DNA of 64,000 bases, taken from positions 62,001 through 126,000 of the IMG/VR virus record IMGVR_UViG_3300007735_000800, one strand, 5' to 3'. Of the stretch, positions 43,553-49,764 are shown piece after piece (the first letter of the stretch is position 1; every line of letters begins with the position of its first letter). Made by a program: the position numbers and the translations under genes. The DNA comes from a virus. The notes below the pieces were generated by a model. The model did not search any database and had not been told where the DNA came from. It was given only the letters and a program-made list of their open reading frames with translations.

Positions 43553-43614
43553 ATGGTATTGTTGATAACGGATTGAAATGCGACAACACAGGGGTTCGAT
43601 TCCCCTCGGCTCCA
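43553..43614 (+). ncRNA. ssrA: Permuted tmRNA, acceptor piece
   Basis: T-arm AGGGG-TTCGATT-CCCCT (43590-43606), 3' acceptor strand CGGCTCC (43607-43613) and discriminator A; CCA not encoded. The strand pairs with GGGGCTG at 43711-43717 to form the alanine-type acceptor of the tRNA-like domain. TAACGG (43566-43571) and TGCG (43579-43582) can pair with CCGTTA (43759-43764) and CGCA (43734-43737) of the coding piece as the P2 helix. The 5' end is estimated. Confidence 0.85.
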
Positions 43615-43710
43615 TTAGCCTAACCGAAGGATTCTGCAATTCCTTAGAGATGGCGATCCAAGTCCTCGTAGCAGCGGGGCAATCCCCGAAGTCCTAGGCT
43701 TCGGGAATCA
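43615..43710 (+). other. Intervening (excised) segment of the permuted tmRNA precursor
   Basis: 96 nt between acceptor and coding pieces. AGCCTA near its start pairs with TAGGCT near its end, and it contains hairpins AAGGA/TCCTT and GGGG/CCCC. It should be removed by tRNA-type processing (RNase P at the GGGG end, 3' nucleases at the discriminator). Confidence 0.7.
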
Positions 43711-43840
43711 GGGGCTGAAATGGCTTCGACTGGCGCAGAGTAATGAAGAAGGAGATACCCGTTACTGGCAACGAGGAACGTGAAACAACAGTTGCAAATT
43801 TAATTGCCGAAGAATTGGCAATAGCTGCTTAAAGCAGTGG
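43711..43840 (+). ncRNA. ssrA: Permuted tmRNA, coding piece with degradation tag
   Basis: Begins GGGGCTG, then the D-loop-like GGCTTCGACTGG typical of tmRNA. The tag frame, probably from GGC 43767, reads to TAA 43830-43832 (21 residues) and ends ANLIAEELAIAA, with the AA end recognised by ClpXP-type proteases. The sequence before the resume codon is short, so PK1 may be reduced or absent. A terminator follows directly, so there is no 3' half downstream: the gene is circularly permuted and the mature molecule is two-piece. Confidence 0.88.
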
Positions 43841-43845
43841 GGTTT

Positions 43846-43882
43846 CCCGGTTTTCCCGCATCTGAAAAACCGGGATTTTTTA
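43846..43882 (+). terminator. Terminator of the tmRNA gene
   Basis: Stem CCCGGTTTT / AAAACCGGG followed by ATTTTTTA. Confidence 0.88.
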
Positions 43883-43886
43883 TTGG

Positions 43887-43894
43887 CATAAATA
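43887..43894 (+). promoter_or_regulatory. Late-promoter-like CATAAATA
   Basis: Ends 5 nt before ATG 43900 and fixes that start. Confidence 0.6.
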
Positions 43895-43899
43895 TTTTT

Positions 43900-44496
43900 A
43901 TGATTATAAAATCTGGAAAACATTGGTTGGTGAAAGATTCCTCTGGTAAGAAAATATTAGGAAGACACCCATCAAAAGAAAAAGCAGTCAAACAACTGGC
44001 AGCTATTGAAATTTCAAAGAAAAAACGCGGTGTGAAAGAACAAGCAGAAAGCATAAATAATTTTATGAATCCAACAGACAACTACTTTAAATTAAAATGC
44101 GCAGATCTTTATGAACAAAAGAAAATTTTGTTAAATTATTTAAGAAAACTCGATGAGGATATTGCATCTGTAGCACAACAACCAACACAACAACAAAATC
44201 AACAACAAACCCAACAATCAGTAAAAGGCATGGGGAAGCGTGGAAAAAAGATGATTGGACAACAGGGTGAAGAGCAACCTCAAGATCCAAGAATTCCAGT
44301 TCAAATGCAAGGATTTGCTGGTACACCACAACTTCAAGCAGCTCGTCTCGATGTTATTCAAAAATATTCTGACAACCCAATGACACAGCAAATAGAAGAG
44401 CCAGGAGAAGTAAGTTGGCAAAATGTTAATGCCAGCATCGGAAATGAGAGACAAGAAGCTTTACGTAAACTAATGATTCAACAGAGAATGGCATAA
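43900..44496 (+). CDS. Late protein with internal coiled-coil leader-like segment
   Basis: 198 aa from ATG 43900; the ORF start at 43837 would lie in the tmRNA and terminator and is rejected. The N-terminal KSGKHWLVKDSSGKKILGRHPSKEKAVKQLAAIE is a small domain seen in phage and bacterial hypothetical proteins. Residues about 55-90 (NYFKLKCADLYEQKKILLNYLRKL) resemble the N-terminal leaders of 39349 and 44499, followed by a Gln-rich linker. Function unknown. Confidence 0.6.
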   Translation: MIIKSGKHWLVKDSSGKKILGRHPSKEKAVKQLAAIEISKKKRGVKEQAESINNFMNPTDNYFKLKCADLYEQKKILLNYLRKLDEDIASVAQQPTQQQNQQQTQQSVKGMGKRGKKMIGQQGEEQPQDPRIPVQMQGFAGTPQLQAARLDVIQKYSDNPMTQQIEEPGEVSWQNVNASIGNERQEALRKLMIQQRMA

Positions 44497-44498
44497 AA

Positions 44499-45158
44499 AT
44501 GAATAGCAAACAAGAAAAACATTTAATCCAATATTACGAAAATTTAGCAGAAGAGCTATCTTACAAAGTAAATCTTCTGGAAAAGATTATTGCAAAAAAG
44601 AAAGCCGCAAAGAAAAAGGCAAAAAAAGACTACGACAAAGACGGAAAGCTTGAATCACCAGAAGAAGAATGGAAGGGTTCAAGAGATGCTGCCATCAAGA
44701 TGAACATGGCAAAGAAATCAAAGAAAAAATTTGCTTCAAAGAAAAAACAAAAACTTCAAGAGGGAACTGTAATAACTGACGGAGAACTTTGCTACGGTGG
44801 GTTCCCAAGAATTTTAAGAGAAAATGAAGAAGAAGGAAACTGGCAAGAATTTATTGGATTGGTAAATCAAGCCCAAAGAGGTTATTTTGACAGCTTGCCA
44901 GGAATAAAAGGGAAAAAAACAATGCCTTCCCATATTGATAGAATGGTAACAGCATTCATTAATGACCCGTCAGAAGCTGGAGATAATGTTACTGATGATT
45001 TAATCCAAGCAGGATTCCCAGCAGAGACAATTGGAAGGGCCGCAAGAATCAGAAGAGCTTCCATTAAGCAGCAGAAAGCTTCTCAAGGAAGATCTGATCC
45101 ATCATTGCGTGGCACTTATAGACCAGGCTTTGACAGAAGCGCTTCACCGTTTGATTAA
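44499..45158 (+). CDS. Coiled-coil leader protein with an EF-hand-like loop
   Basis: 219 aa. Leader LIQYYENLAEELSYKVNLLEK, then a very basic stretch (AKKKAAKKKAKK) and DYDKDGKLESPEEEW, a canonical EF-hand-type calcium loop at about residue 47. More Lys-rich sequence and a helical C-terminus (EFIGLVNQAQRGYF) follow. Two nucleotides after the previous stop. Putative packaged DNA-binding protein; inference only. Confidence 0.6.
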   Translation: MNSKQEKHLIQYYENLAEELSYKVNLLEKIIAKKKAAKKKAKKDYDKDGKLESPEEEWKGSRDAAIKMNMAKKSKKKFASKKKQKLQEGTVITDGELCYGGFPRILRENEEEGNWQEFIGLVNQAQRGYFDSLPGIKGKKTMPSHIDRMVTAFINDPSEAGDNVTDDLIQAGFPAETIGRAARIRRASIKQQKASQGRSDPSLRGTYRPGFDRSASPFD

Positions 45159-45189
45159 AAAAACACCAAAGAGAGTATCTTTGGTCCGA

Positions 45190-45217
45190 CAACCCCGAGA
45201 TGTTCGGGGTTGTTTCT
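45190..45217. terminator. Bidirectional terminator
   Basis: Stem ACAACCCCGA / TTCGGGGTTGT with GATG loop and T run, between convergent genes ending at 45158 and 45220. A smaller hairpin ACCAAAGA/TCTTTGGT lies just before it. Confidence 0.85.
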
Positions 45218-45219
45218 TT

Positions 45220-45471
45220 TTATCTCTCTACGAATTCAACCCAGTCTTGGTGGACTACGTGATTTCCTGCATAGCCATCTTTGAGCTTGCTTACATCCCA
45301 CCAAACAACATCACCAACCTGAATGTCTTCGGTCAACTTGTTGCCAACGGCAATAACCCTGGCAGGAATAATCTTTGATTTTGATTTTTCCTGGAATATG
45401 ATTCCGGCTTCGGTTTTCTTTTCACCACCAATTAACGATTTTGCGACGATCCATTTTCCTACTGGTTTCAT
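45220..45471 (-). CDS. GroES-like co-chaperonin
   Basis: 83 aa from ATG 45471. EAGIIFQEKSKSK is the mobile-loop region, IPARVIAVGNKL the beta-barrel hairpin and IQVGDVVWWD with the C-terminal strand HQDWVEFVE completes the Cpn10 fold. T4 gp31 replaces host GroES to fold the capsid protein; this short version may do the same. Compared with GroES (about 97 aa) the roof loop is reduced. Its ATG overlaps the upstream stop (ATGA). Confidence 0.8.
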   Translation of the reverse strand: MKPVGKWIVAKSLIGGEKKTEAGIIFQEKSKSKIIPARVIAVGNKLTEDIQVGDVVWWDVSKLKDGYAGNHVVHQDWVEFVER

Positions 45472-45578
45472 TTTTCGTTCCAATCTTCTATAATGCAGTA
45501 AATGCCGTATACAAATATTCCTATTCCTATGGCAAATATAGTTCCTATAATACTCCAACCAATTATCTTGTCCGTCAT
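45468..45578 (-). CDS. Single-span membrane miniprotein
   Basis: 36 aa: a short polar N-terminus, a transmembrane helix (IIGTIFAIGIGIFVYGIYCI) and an acidic tail. Its stop overlaps the GroES-like start (ATGA), so coupling supports translation. It is too short for standard gene calling. Function unknown. Confidence 0.6.
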   Translation of the reverse strand: MTDKIIGWSIIGTIFAIGIGIFVYGIYCIIEDWNEK

Positions 45579-45581
45579 AAT

Positions 45582-45650
45582 TCCTTCGCTAGGATTCGAA
45601 CCTAGAAAGAGAGATCCAAAGTCTCCCGTGTTACCGTTACACCACGAAGG
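45582..45650 (-). tRNA. tRNA-Gln(UUG)
   Basis: Acceptor CCTTCGT/GCGAAGG, anticodon loop with TTG, T-arm CTAGG-TTCGAAT-CCTAG, discriminator A. Compact (69 nt) with a short D-arm. The 5' 14 nt overlap the end of the SpoU methyltransferase gene. Confidence 0.85.
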
Positions 45651-46200
45651 AGGATATCTTGCTGCAATAATTATTCATTATTATTCCAGAGGCAGTTCCG
45701 ACATTGATGCTGCGAACTGATCCATACTGGGGAATATAAAGAACATCATCACACATACTTAGCACGTCCGAAGGAATGCCGATTTGCTCCTGTCCGAACA
45801 CCATTATGTAATGTGTACCGGGATCAAAGTCATAAGCATTTACATCCTTGGACTCGGGAACATTGTCTATTCCGATGATTTTGATTCTTTGTCCCCCAGC
45901 AACACACTCATTAGTAACATTGACAAAAAAATTGGATAGAGAATCAATATCACGTACATGATGGAAATTAGTGTAGTGATGCGTTCCAACAGTGCCGCGC
46001 CTATCGTATTTTTTCTTTCCATAGATTACGACTTCTTTCGCCAAGAACGCATTAGCGTTGCGAATAATGGTTGCAATATTAAAATCATTGCCAATATTGC
46101 AACAGACAACTGAATAATTAAAACGCTTGTCGTCCAAGTCTGCACGAATTGCGTCGTCTCTCCAATACTTGTAGTGGTCAATCAGGTTCCTCGTGTCCAT
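45637..46200 (-). CDS. SpoU/TrmH family RNA 2'-O-methyltransferase
   Basis: 187 aa. Motif 1 DFNIATIIRNANAFLAKEVVIYG, motif 2 MVFGQEQIGIP and motif 3 IPQYGSVRSINVGTASGIIM are the three SPOUT signatures that form the trefoil-knot SAM site. It transfers a methyl group from SAM to a ribose 2'-OH, typically G18 of tRNA (TrmH) or rRNA. Location among phage tRNA genes suggests a tRNA substrate. The stop codon lies within tRNA-Gln, so gene and tRNA overlap. Confidence 0.88.
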   Translation of the reverse strand: MDTRNLIDHYKYWRDDAIRADLDDKRFNYSVVCCNIGNDFNIATIIRNANAFLAKEVVIYGKKKYDRRGTVGTHHYTNFHHVRDIDSLSNFFVNVTNECVAGGQRIKIIGIDNVPESKDVNAYDFDPGTHYIMVFGQEQIGIPSDVLSMCDDVLYIPQYGSVRSINVGTASGIIMNNYCSKISSFVV

Positions 46201-46427
46201 TATTCATCTTTGCCTTTGCCCCATCCAATGGGCAAATTAACATTGTTGGGAATGAACTTTGGCTTGTTCAGTTCTCGGTAGATTTCAAGTTCTCTGTTTG
46301 CAGCATCCAGTTGAATGCGCATGACACGAAGTTCTTCGGCAGCGTCACGACAGATATCGGCTGCTTCCATCTGGGCGTGTCTCCATTTTTCGGAAAGTTC
46401 TCTTATTTTTTGTTCAGTCGTATTCAT
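46200..46427 (-). CDS. Small coiled-coil protein
   Basis: 75 aa from ATG 46427, chosen because TATACT ends 7 nt upstream. Helical (AEELRVMRIQLDAANRELEIYREL) with a PIGWGKGKDE tail. One-base overlap with the methyltransferase start. Similar short coiled-coil proteins fill the early region at 48-50 kb. Confidence 0.65.
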   Translation of the reverse strand: MNTTEQKIRELSEKWRHAQMEAADICRDAAEELRVMRIQLDAANRELEIYRELNKPKFIPNNVNLPIGWGKGKDE

Positions 46428-46560
46428 GGCAACTAGTATAGCATCTGGTGACAAAATAACAAATTAAAAGCAATCCCAAAAGATAAAACGCTGAATACTT
46501 TCCATCAATTACACCCAATAAAACCCATATGGTTAATGCATATGAAAAAATCATTGACAT
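46414..46560 (-). CDS. Two-span membrane miniprotein (tentative)
   Basis: 48 aa: two hydrophobic helices (MSMIFSYALTIWVLLGVI and FYLLGLLLICYF) and a Cys-containing tail. It overlaps the next gene's start by 14 nt and contains that gene's promoter. No clear SD; tentative. Confidence 0.4.
   Translation of the reverse strand: MSMIFSYALTIWVLLGVIDGKYSAFYLLGLLLICYFVTRCYTSCHEYD
46435..46462 (-). promoter_or_regulatory. Promoter of gene 46200-46427
   Basis: -35 TTGTTA, 16-bp spacer, -10 TATACT (46435-46440), 7 nt to ATG 46427. Confidence 0.5.
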
Positions 46561-46594
46561 AAACCAAAGTAATTTTTCATGTTTTGTACTCATA

Positions 46595-46668
46595 ATGATC
46601 CTGACGGGATTCGAACCCGTGTTATGGCCTTGAAAGGGCCGTGTCCTAGACCGACTAGACGACAGGAC
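46595..46668 (-). tRNA. tRNA-Glu(UUC)
   Basis: Acceptor GGTCCTG/CAGGATC (one G-U), anticodon loop CTTTCAA with TTC, T-arm ACGGG-TTCGAAT-CCCGT, discriminator A. Confidence 0.93.
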
Positions 46669-46671
46669 CGA

Positions 46672-46836
46672 TCAATCAAACTTAGCACGAATTTCGGATG
46701 CCAGGAAACCAACAATCATTCCAATGATGCTACCAACAACAGCACCCTCGTAGTTGTAATGGAAAGCATAGCCTACGATGTTGATCGAAATCAAAACCGA
46801 TATTGGAACTGCAAGTTTGTTTAGTAGAATTTTCAT
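46672..46836 (-). CDS. Small membrane protein
   Basis: 54 aa from ATG 46836: two hydrophobic segments (LAVPISVLISINIVGYAF and AVVGSIIGMIVGFLA) separated by HYNYEG. A strong promoter (TTGACT, 16 bp, TATAAT, 7 nt to ATG) precedes it and could also transcribe the tRNA-Glu 4 nt downstream. Function unknown. Confidence 0.65.
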   Translation of the reverse strand: MKILLNKLAVPISVLISINIVGYAFHYNYEGAVVGSIIGMIVGFLASEIRAKFD

Positions 46837-46843
46837 GATTATT

Positions 46844-46871
46844 ATTATACTATGTATTTTGAATAAGTCAA
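46844..46871 (-). promoter_or_regulatory. Promoter of gene 46672-46836 and tRNA-Glu
   Basis: -35 TTGACT (46866-46871), 16-bp spacer, -10 TATAAT (46844-46849). Confidence 0.65.
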
Positions 46872-46874
46872 GAA

Positions 46875-46948
46875 TCGGGTATGCTGGATTTGAACCAACG
46901 ACTTCTTGCTCCCAAAGCAAGCGCTCTACCAAGCTGAGCTAATACCCG
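46875..46948 (-). tRNA. tRNA-Pro(UGG)
   Basis: Acceptor CGGGTAT/ATACCCG, D-arm AGCTCAGCTTGGTAGAGC, anticodon loop TTTGGGA with TGG, T-loop TTCAAAT, discriminator A. Confidence 0.93.
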
Positions 46949-46953
46949 TTAAA

Positions 46954-46961
46954 GCTAAATA
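46954..46961 (+). promoter_or_regulatory. Late-promoter-like GCTAAATA
   Basis: Ends 5 nt before ATG 46967, the same spacing as other late genes. Confidence 0.5.
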
Positions 46962-46966
46962 TTTAT

Positions 46967-47272
46967 ATGCTTTCCTTCAAACAATTCCTCGTAGAAAAAT
47001 CACCCGCATGGCAACGCAAGGAAGGTAAAGATCCTGAAGGTGGCCTCAACAAAAAAGGTGTAGCATCCTATCGCAGGCAGAATCCCGGTTCAAAACTGCA
47101 AACAGCAGTTACCGAGAAGCCATCAAAACTAAAGCCAGGATCAAAGAAGGCCAAGAGAAGAAAATCATTCTGCAGCCGCATGAAGGGAATGAAGGCGAAG
47201 TTGACATCGAAGAAGACCGCAAACGATCCAAACTCAAGAATCAATAAGTCCTTGAGAAAATGGAATTGTTAG
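46967..47272 (+). CDS. Putative head-packaged basic protein (DUF6321-like)
   Basis: 101 aa. N-terminus MLSFKQFLVE|K is a close look-alike of the T4 internal-protein targeting sequence (M-K-T-Y-Q-E-F-I-A-E). The rest is the DUF6321-like pattern SPAWQRKEGK.PEGGLN.KG.ASYRRQNPGS.L..AVTEK followed by RRKSFCSRMKGMK and a basic end KSLRKWNC. A small basic DNA-binding protein released by the prohead protease and packaged with DNA is likely. Confidence 0.7.
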   Translation: MLSFKQFLVEKSPAWQRKEGKDPEGGLNKKGVASYRRQNPGSKLQTAVTEKPSKLKPGSKKAKRRKSFCSRMKGMKAKLTSKKTANDPNSRINKSLRKWNC

Positions 47273-47574
47273 TTTAGTCCCAGTTCTTCATCCAATTCAG
47301 CAAGCCGCTGCATCGCTTCCTGCGGTCCCTTCCACTTGGCGATCTTGTCCTGCATTGCCTTGATGCGTTCGGGTGTGCGGAACTTCTCCATGAAGCCACA
47401 GGTGCATGAGACAAACTCATCGTCATCGACATGGATGAGCAGACCGTCCCACTCCTCGCACCAATGCCATCCATCGTTCAGTTCCTCTGCGGTGAGCATG
47501 ACATCCTCATTGCCATCGAAAGGCTGCATGAGGTAGTTCCAACGCTCTTTGGTCATTTTATGCTTGTTACACAT
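47269..47574 (-). CDS. Acidic Cys/Trp-containing early protein
   Basis: 101 aa. LTAEELNDGWHWCEEWDGLLIHVDDDEFVSCTC is a pattern also seen in marine phage small proteins; three cysteines (CEEW, CTC) could bind metal. Last gene of the minus-strand operon (8-nt overlap with speD). Function unknown. Confidence 0.65.
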   Translation of the reverse strand: MCNKHKMTKERWNYLMQPFDGNEDVMLTAEELNDGWHWCEEWDGLLIHVDDDEFVSCTCGFMEKFRTPERIKAMQDKIAKWKGPQEAMQRLAELDEELGLN

Positions 47575-47989
47575 TTTCGTCAGTCCTCAAAGAACCGTAA
47601 CCTTTGCCACGCACAAAGAACTGCTCTTCGTGATGCGTAAATCCAAAGCACTGTTTACTATACTCCAAGATGATTTCCTTGTCAAACTTATTACAGGAAT
47701 ACACATCAAGAGTGATAAAATGAGTGGGTTCAATTGAGTGAATCTGAATTCCACTCTCAATCAAGGGAACCCATCCGCTGACACCAGCCTTGGCCGGATA
47801 GAGTTCCTTTCCAGCCTTGGTTGGAGCATGTATGACGAATGGTTGACTCATGCGAGTCATTCCTATCTTGTCCACGACTCTCTCAAGGAATCTGTAGTGG
47901 AGTTCAAGATCATCTGCCGCACCTTCACGGCAGTCATACATGTCCAAAAAGTAAGAATAACCAAACGGATTTTCAATTTTTTTACTCAT
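47567..47989 (-). CDS. speD: S-adenosylmethionine decarboxylase-like protein
   Basis: 140 aa. GWVPLIESGIQIHSIEPTHF followed by ITLDVYSCNKFD matches the SpeD core, where the Ser after Glu (ES) is the self-cleavage site that becomes the pyruvoyl cofactor, the downstream His and the final Cys are catalytic. The product, decarboxylated SAM, feeds spermidine synthesis; polyamines neutralise packaged DNA. The N-terminal MYDC..GA part is phage-typical. 8-nt overlaps on both sides. Confidence 0.75.
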   Translation of the reverse strand: MSKKIENPFGYSYFLDMYDCREGAADDLELHYRFLERVVDKIGMTRMSQPFVIHAPTKAGKELYPAKAGVSGWVPLIESGIQIHSIEPTHFITLDVYSCNKFDKEIILEYSKQCFGFTHHEEQFFVRGKGYGSLRTDENV

Positions 47990-48185
47990 TTGTGTCCTCT
48001 CTTAAGGAGTCCCATCTATCTCTGTCCATTTCAACTCTTCGATATTCATCAAGCAGGTTTTCGCACTCACGCAGTTCCTCGCGCAACCGCTCAATCTCAT
48101 TGGCTGCTTTCTGGCAATGCAGTTCAACGGAACGATCATTGTGAAGAATGCTGCGGAGCCATGTAACGATATCTGTGTCACTCAT
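47982..48185 (-). CDS. Small coiled-coil protein (early operon)
   Basis: 67 aa: DIVTWLRSILHNDRSVELHCQ then a coiled coil AANEIERLREELRECENLL. The AA.EIERLR pattern is widespread in short phage proteins of unknown role. 8-nt overlaps with neighbours. Confidence 0.65.
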   Translation of the reverse strand: MSDTDIVTWLRSILHNDRSVELHCQKAANEIERLREELRECENLLDEYRRVEMDRDRWDSLREDTNE

Positions 48186-48492
48186 CGCCTAGATCCTCAT
48201 ACTTGGGAGGTACTGCCTTGCCACCATCAACTATAACACCATTCATCGTCTTGTCAAGTTTGCCTTCGGGAGTATTGAAGCAGTCCCATCCCATGCGCTC
48301 GGCATGGTCACGGGCAGAGCCGTTCCTAGGAACTCCTCTTTCGTCGCAGCCCAGCGTTTCCTCTTTCTCGCAAGCCATCCGCCTCGCCTCGTCACGCTCG
48401 CGCTTGAGGATGTTGCACTTCACGATCAGGGCTTGCAGTTCCTGCTCCACGGTGCTCTTGCGTTCTGCGATCAGCGTTTCAACCTTGTTCAT
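48178..48492 (-). CDS. Coiled-coil protein of the RDEAR/GWDCF family
   Basis: 104 aa from ATG 48492 (GGAGAA upstream). Coiled coil with KRERDEARRMACE and a later GWDCFN motif. Related in design to the products of 48619, 48905 and 49230. Function unknown; probably arose by tandem duplication. Confidence 0.7.
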   Translation of the reverse strand: MNKVETLIAERKSTVEQELQALIVKCNILKRERDEARRMACEKEETLGCDERGVPRNGSARDHAERMGWDCFNTPEGKLDKTMNGVIVDGGKAVPPKYEDLGDE

Positions 48493-48626
48493 GTATTCTC
48501 CTTTGTCAAGTGTTTGATGATGCTCCACACGGCACGCGCCGTGCATTCGATTCCGATCACGAGTCCGACCAGCATGCCGATTACGAATCCGCCGAGTGCG
48601 GCCACGGCAATGGTGCAGTCAGTCAT
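48489..48626 (-). CDS. Small membrane protein in the early operon
   Basis: 45 aa: TIAVAALGGFVIGMLVGLVIG is a single transmembrane helix with Gly zipper spacing. Start ATG 48626 follows GGAGAA of the preceding gene's 3' end; the stop overlaps the next start (ATGA). Function unknown. Confidence 0.65.
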   Translation of the reverse strand: MTDCTIAVAALGGFVIGMLVGLVIGIECTARAVWSIIKHLTKENT

Positions 48627-48912
48627 CGATGTTCTCCTTGAAGCAGTCCCATCCCATTTCCTTTGCAATGCTCTCCGTGGTGTTCTTTTCTCCAAGATTC
48701 TTCGTGATCTCTTGGAACGCAATGCAGTAGAGCCGCCTCGCCTCGTCGCGCTCGGCGCGGAGCCGTTCCATCTCCTCGGTGACATCCTTCAACTGTGACC
48801 GCAGGCACTCAATCAGGTGTGTTCCATCCAAGTTGGTGCTGCTCAAGCCACGGGTGGCTTCAAGAATCTGCACGCTCTTCTGTTCGTAGTTGCAACGGCG
48901 GAACTTAAACAT
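48619..48912 (-). CDS. Coiled-coil protein of the RDEAR/GWDCF family
   Basis: 97 aa from ATG 48912. Coiled coil VTEEMERLRAERDEARRLYC and C-terminus KEMGWDCFKENIDD. The DNA for CFKEN contains AAGGAGAAC, which is the SD of the next gene (48626), so the conserved tail doubles as a translation signal. Confidence 0.7.
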   Translation of the reverse strand: MFKFRRCNYEQKSVQILEATRGLSSTNLDGTHLIECLRSQLKDVTEEMERLRAERDEARRLYCIAFQEITKNLGEKNTTESIAKEMGWDCFKENIDD

Positions 48913-49237
48913 CGGTGTTCTCCTTGAACAAGTTGTAAATGGCTTCAAGATGCCCGTTGCTCTCCGCGCCGTGTTCTATGCGGCAGTCGATCTCATTGAG
49001 GATGCGTGCCGTTTGCAGTCTCGCCTCGTCGCGCTCCTCCATCATGCGGCGCATCTCATTGCAGATGCATGAGTAGTCACGGCGCAGCCGCTCAATCTCC
49101 TTGATGGCACACTCAATGTCGTAAGCGGAAGCCGCAGGGGAGGCAAAGATGTCTGCAATCCCGCCGACCTCCCTAATGGTTGTAGCGATCTGCTGAAGGC
49201 GGGGGATGGGGTCGAAGTTGTTGGTAGTGTCAGTCAT
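48905..49237 (-). CDS. Coiled-coil protein of the RDEAR family
   Basis: 110 aa from ATG 49237. Coiled coil with EIERLRRDYS and MMEERDEARLQTA; the C-terminus is NLFKENTDV, with the GWDC part of the motif lost. Its tail DNA again carries GGAGAAC before the ATG of the next gene. Confidence 0.7.
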   Translation of the reverse strand: MTDTTNNFDPIPRLQQIATTIREVGGIADIFASPAASAYDIECAIKEIERLRRDYSCICNEMRRMMEERDEARLQTARILNEIDCRIEHGAESNGHLEAIYNLFKENTDV

Positions 49238-49763
49238 TCGTGTTCCCCTTGAAGCAGTCCCAGCCGCGCTCACGGGCAATGAGTTCAACGCTCATTACGC
49301 CACCACGCGCCCAACGGATTTCTTCGCACAACTCCCGCCTCGCCTCGTCACGCTCTGCAGTCAGACGATCAATCCTCTCCAAGAAAATTTTATCCTGACC
49401 TTCTAGGAACAACTTGAAGTCTTTGACAGACGGTGGAAACCCAAGTCCTTTTGGATGATCCTTGAAGCAATCCCAACCACGGGAGTTGGCATAGTCACCA
49501 GCAAGGAATCCAGTCAAGTGGTGGAAGCCACAGACTTCTTGCCTCGCTTCATCACGCTCTTCACGCAACTTTTTGTTCATCTCACCAACAGGCTCACAGG
49601 CTGTGCAGGAACCCTCAAAGCCATCGCGGAGCATCTGAATGCGTCTCTGCAAGTCATTGATGTATTCATAAGCCTCACCAATGTCCCGCAGAACATCCAC
49701 AGGGAGATCGGTGCGCTTGGTATGGCAGCGTAGGCGGTAATCTATGGGCTGGTATTCGGTCAT
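49230..49763 (-). CDS. Duplicated coiled-coil protein, two RDEAR/GWDCF units
   Basis: 177 aa from ATG 49763. It holds two units: REERDEARQEVC...RGWDCFKDH (about residues 68-105) and TAERDEARRELC...RGWDCFKGN (about 134-172), so it is an internal duplication of the family unit found singly in downstream genes. Function unknown. Confidence 0.7.
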   Translation of the reverse strand: MTEYQPIDYRLRCHTKRTDLPVDVLRDIGEAYEYINDLQRRIQMLRDGFEGSCTACEPVGEMNKKLREERDEARQEVCGFHHLTGFLAGDYANSRGWDCFKDHPKGLGFPPSVKDFKLFLEGQDKIFLERIDRLTAERDEARRELCEEIRWARGGVMSVELIARERGWDCFKGNTND

Positions 49764-49764
49764 A

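Noticed and set aside
43711-43840. Conventional one-piece tmRNA
   Set aside because: A terminator follows the tag stop at once and no T-arm or acceptor strand exists downstream; the matching half lies upstream.
43837-43899. N-terminal extension of the gene at 43900
   Set aside because: It would begin in the tmRNA and its terminator; CATAAATA 5 nt before 43900 supports the later ATG.
47431-48798. Plus-strand frames at 47.4-48.8 kb
   Set aside because: Antisense of the coupled minus-strand operon including the SpeD-like gene.
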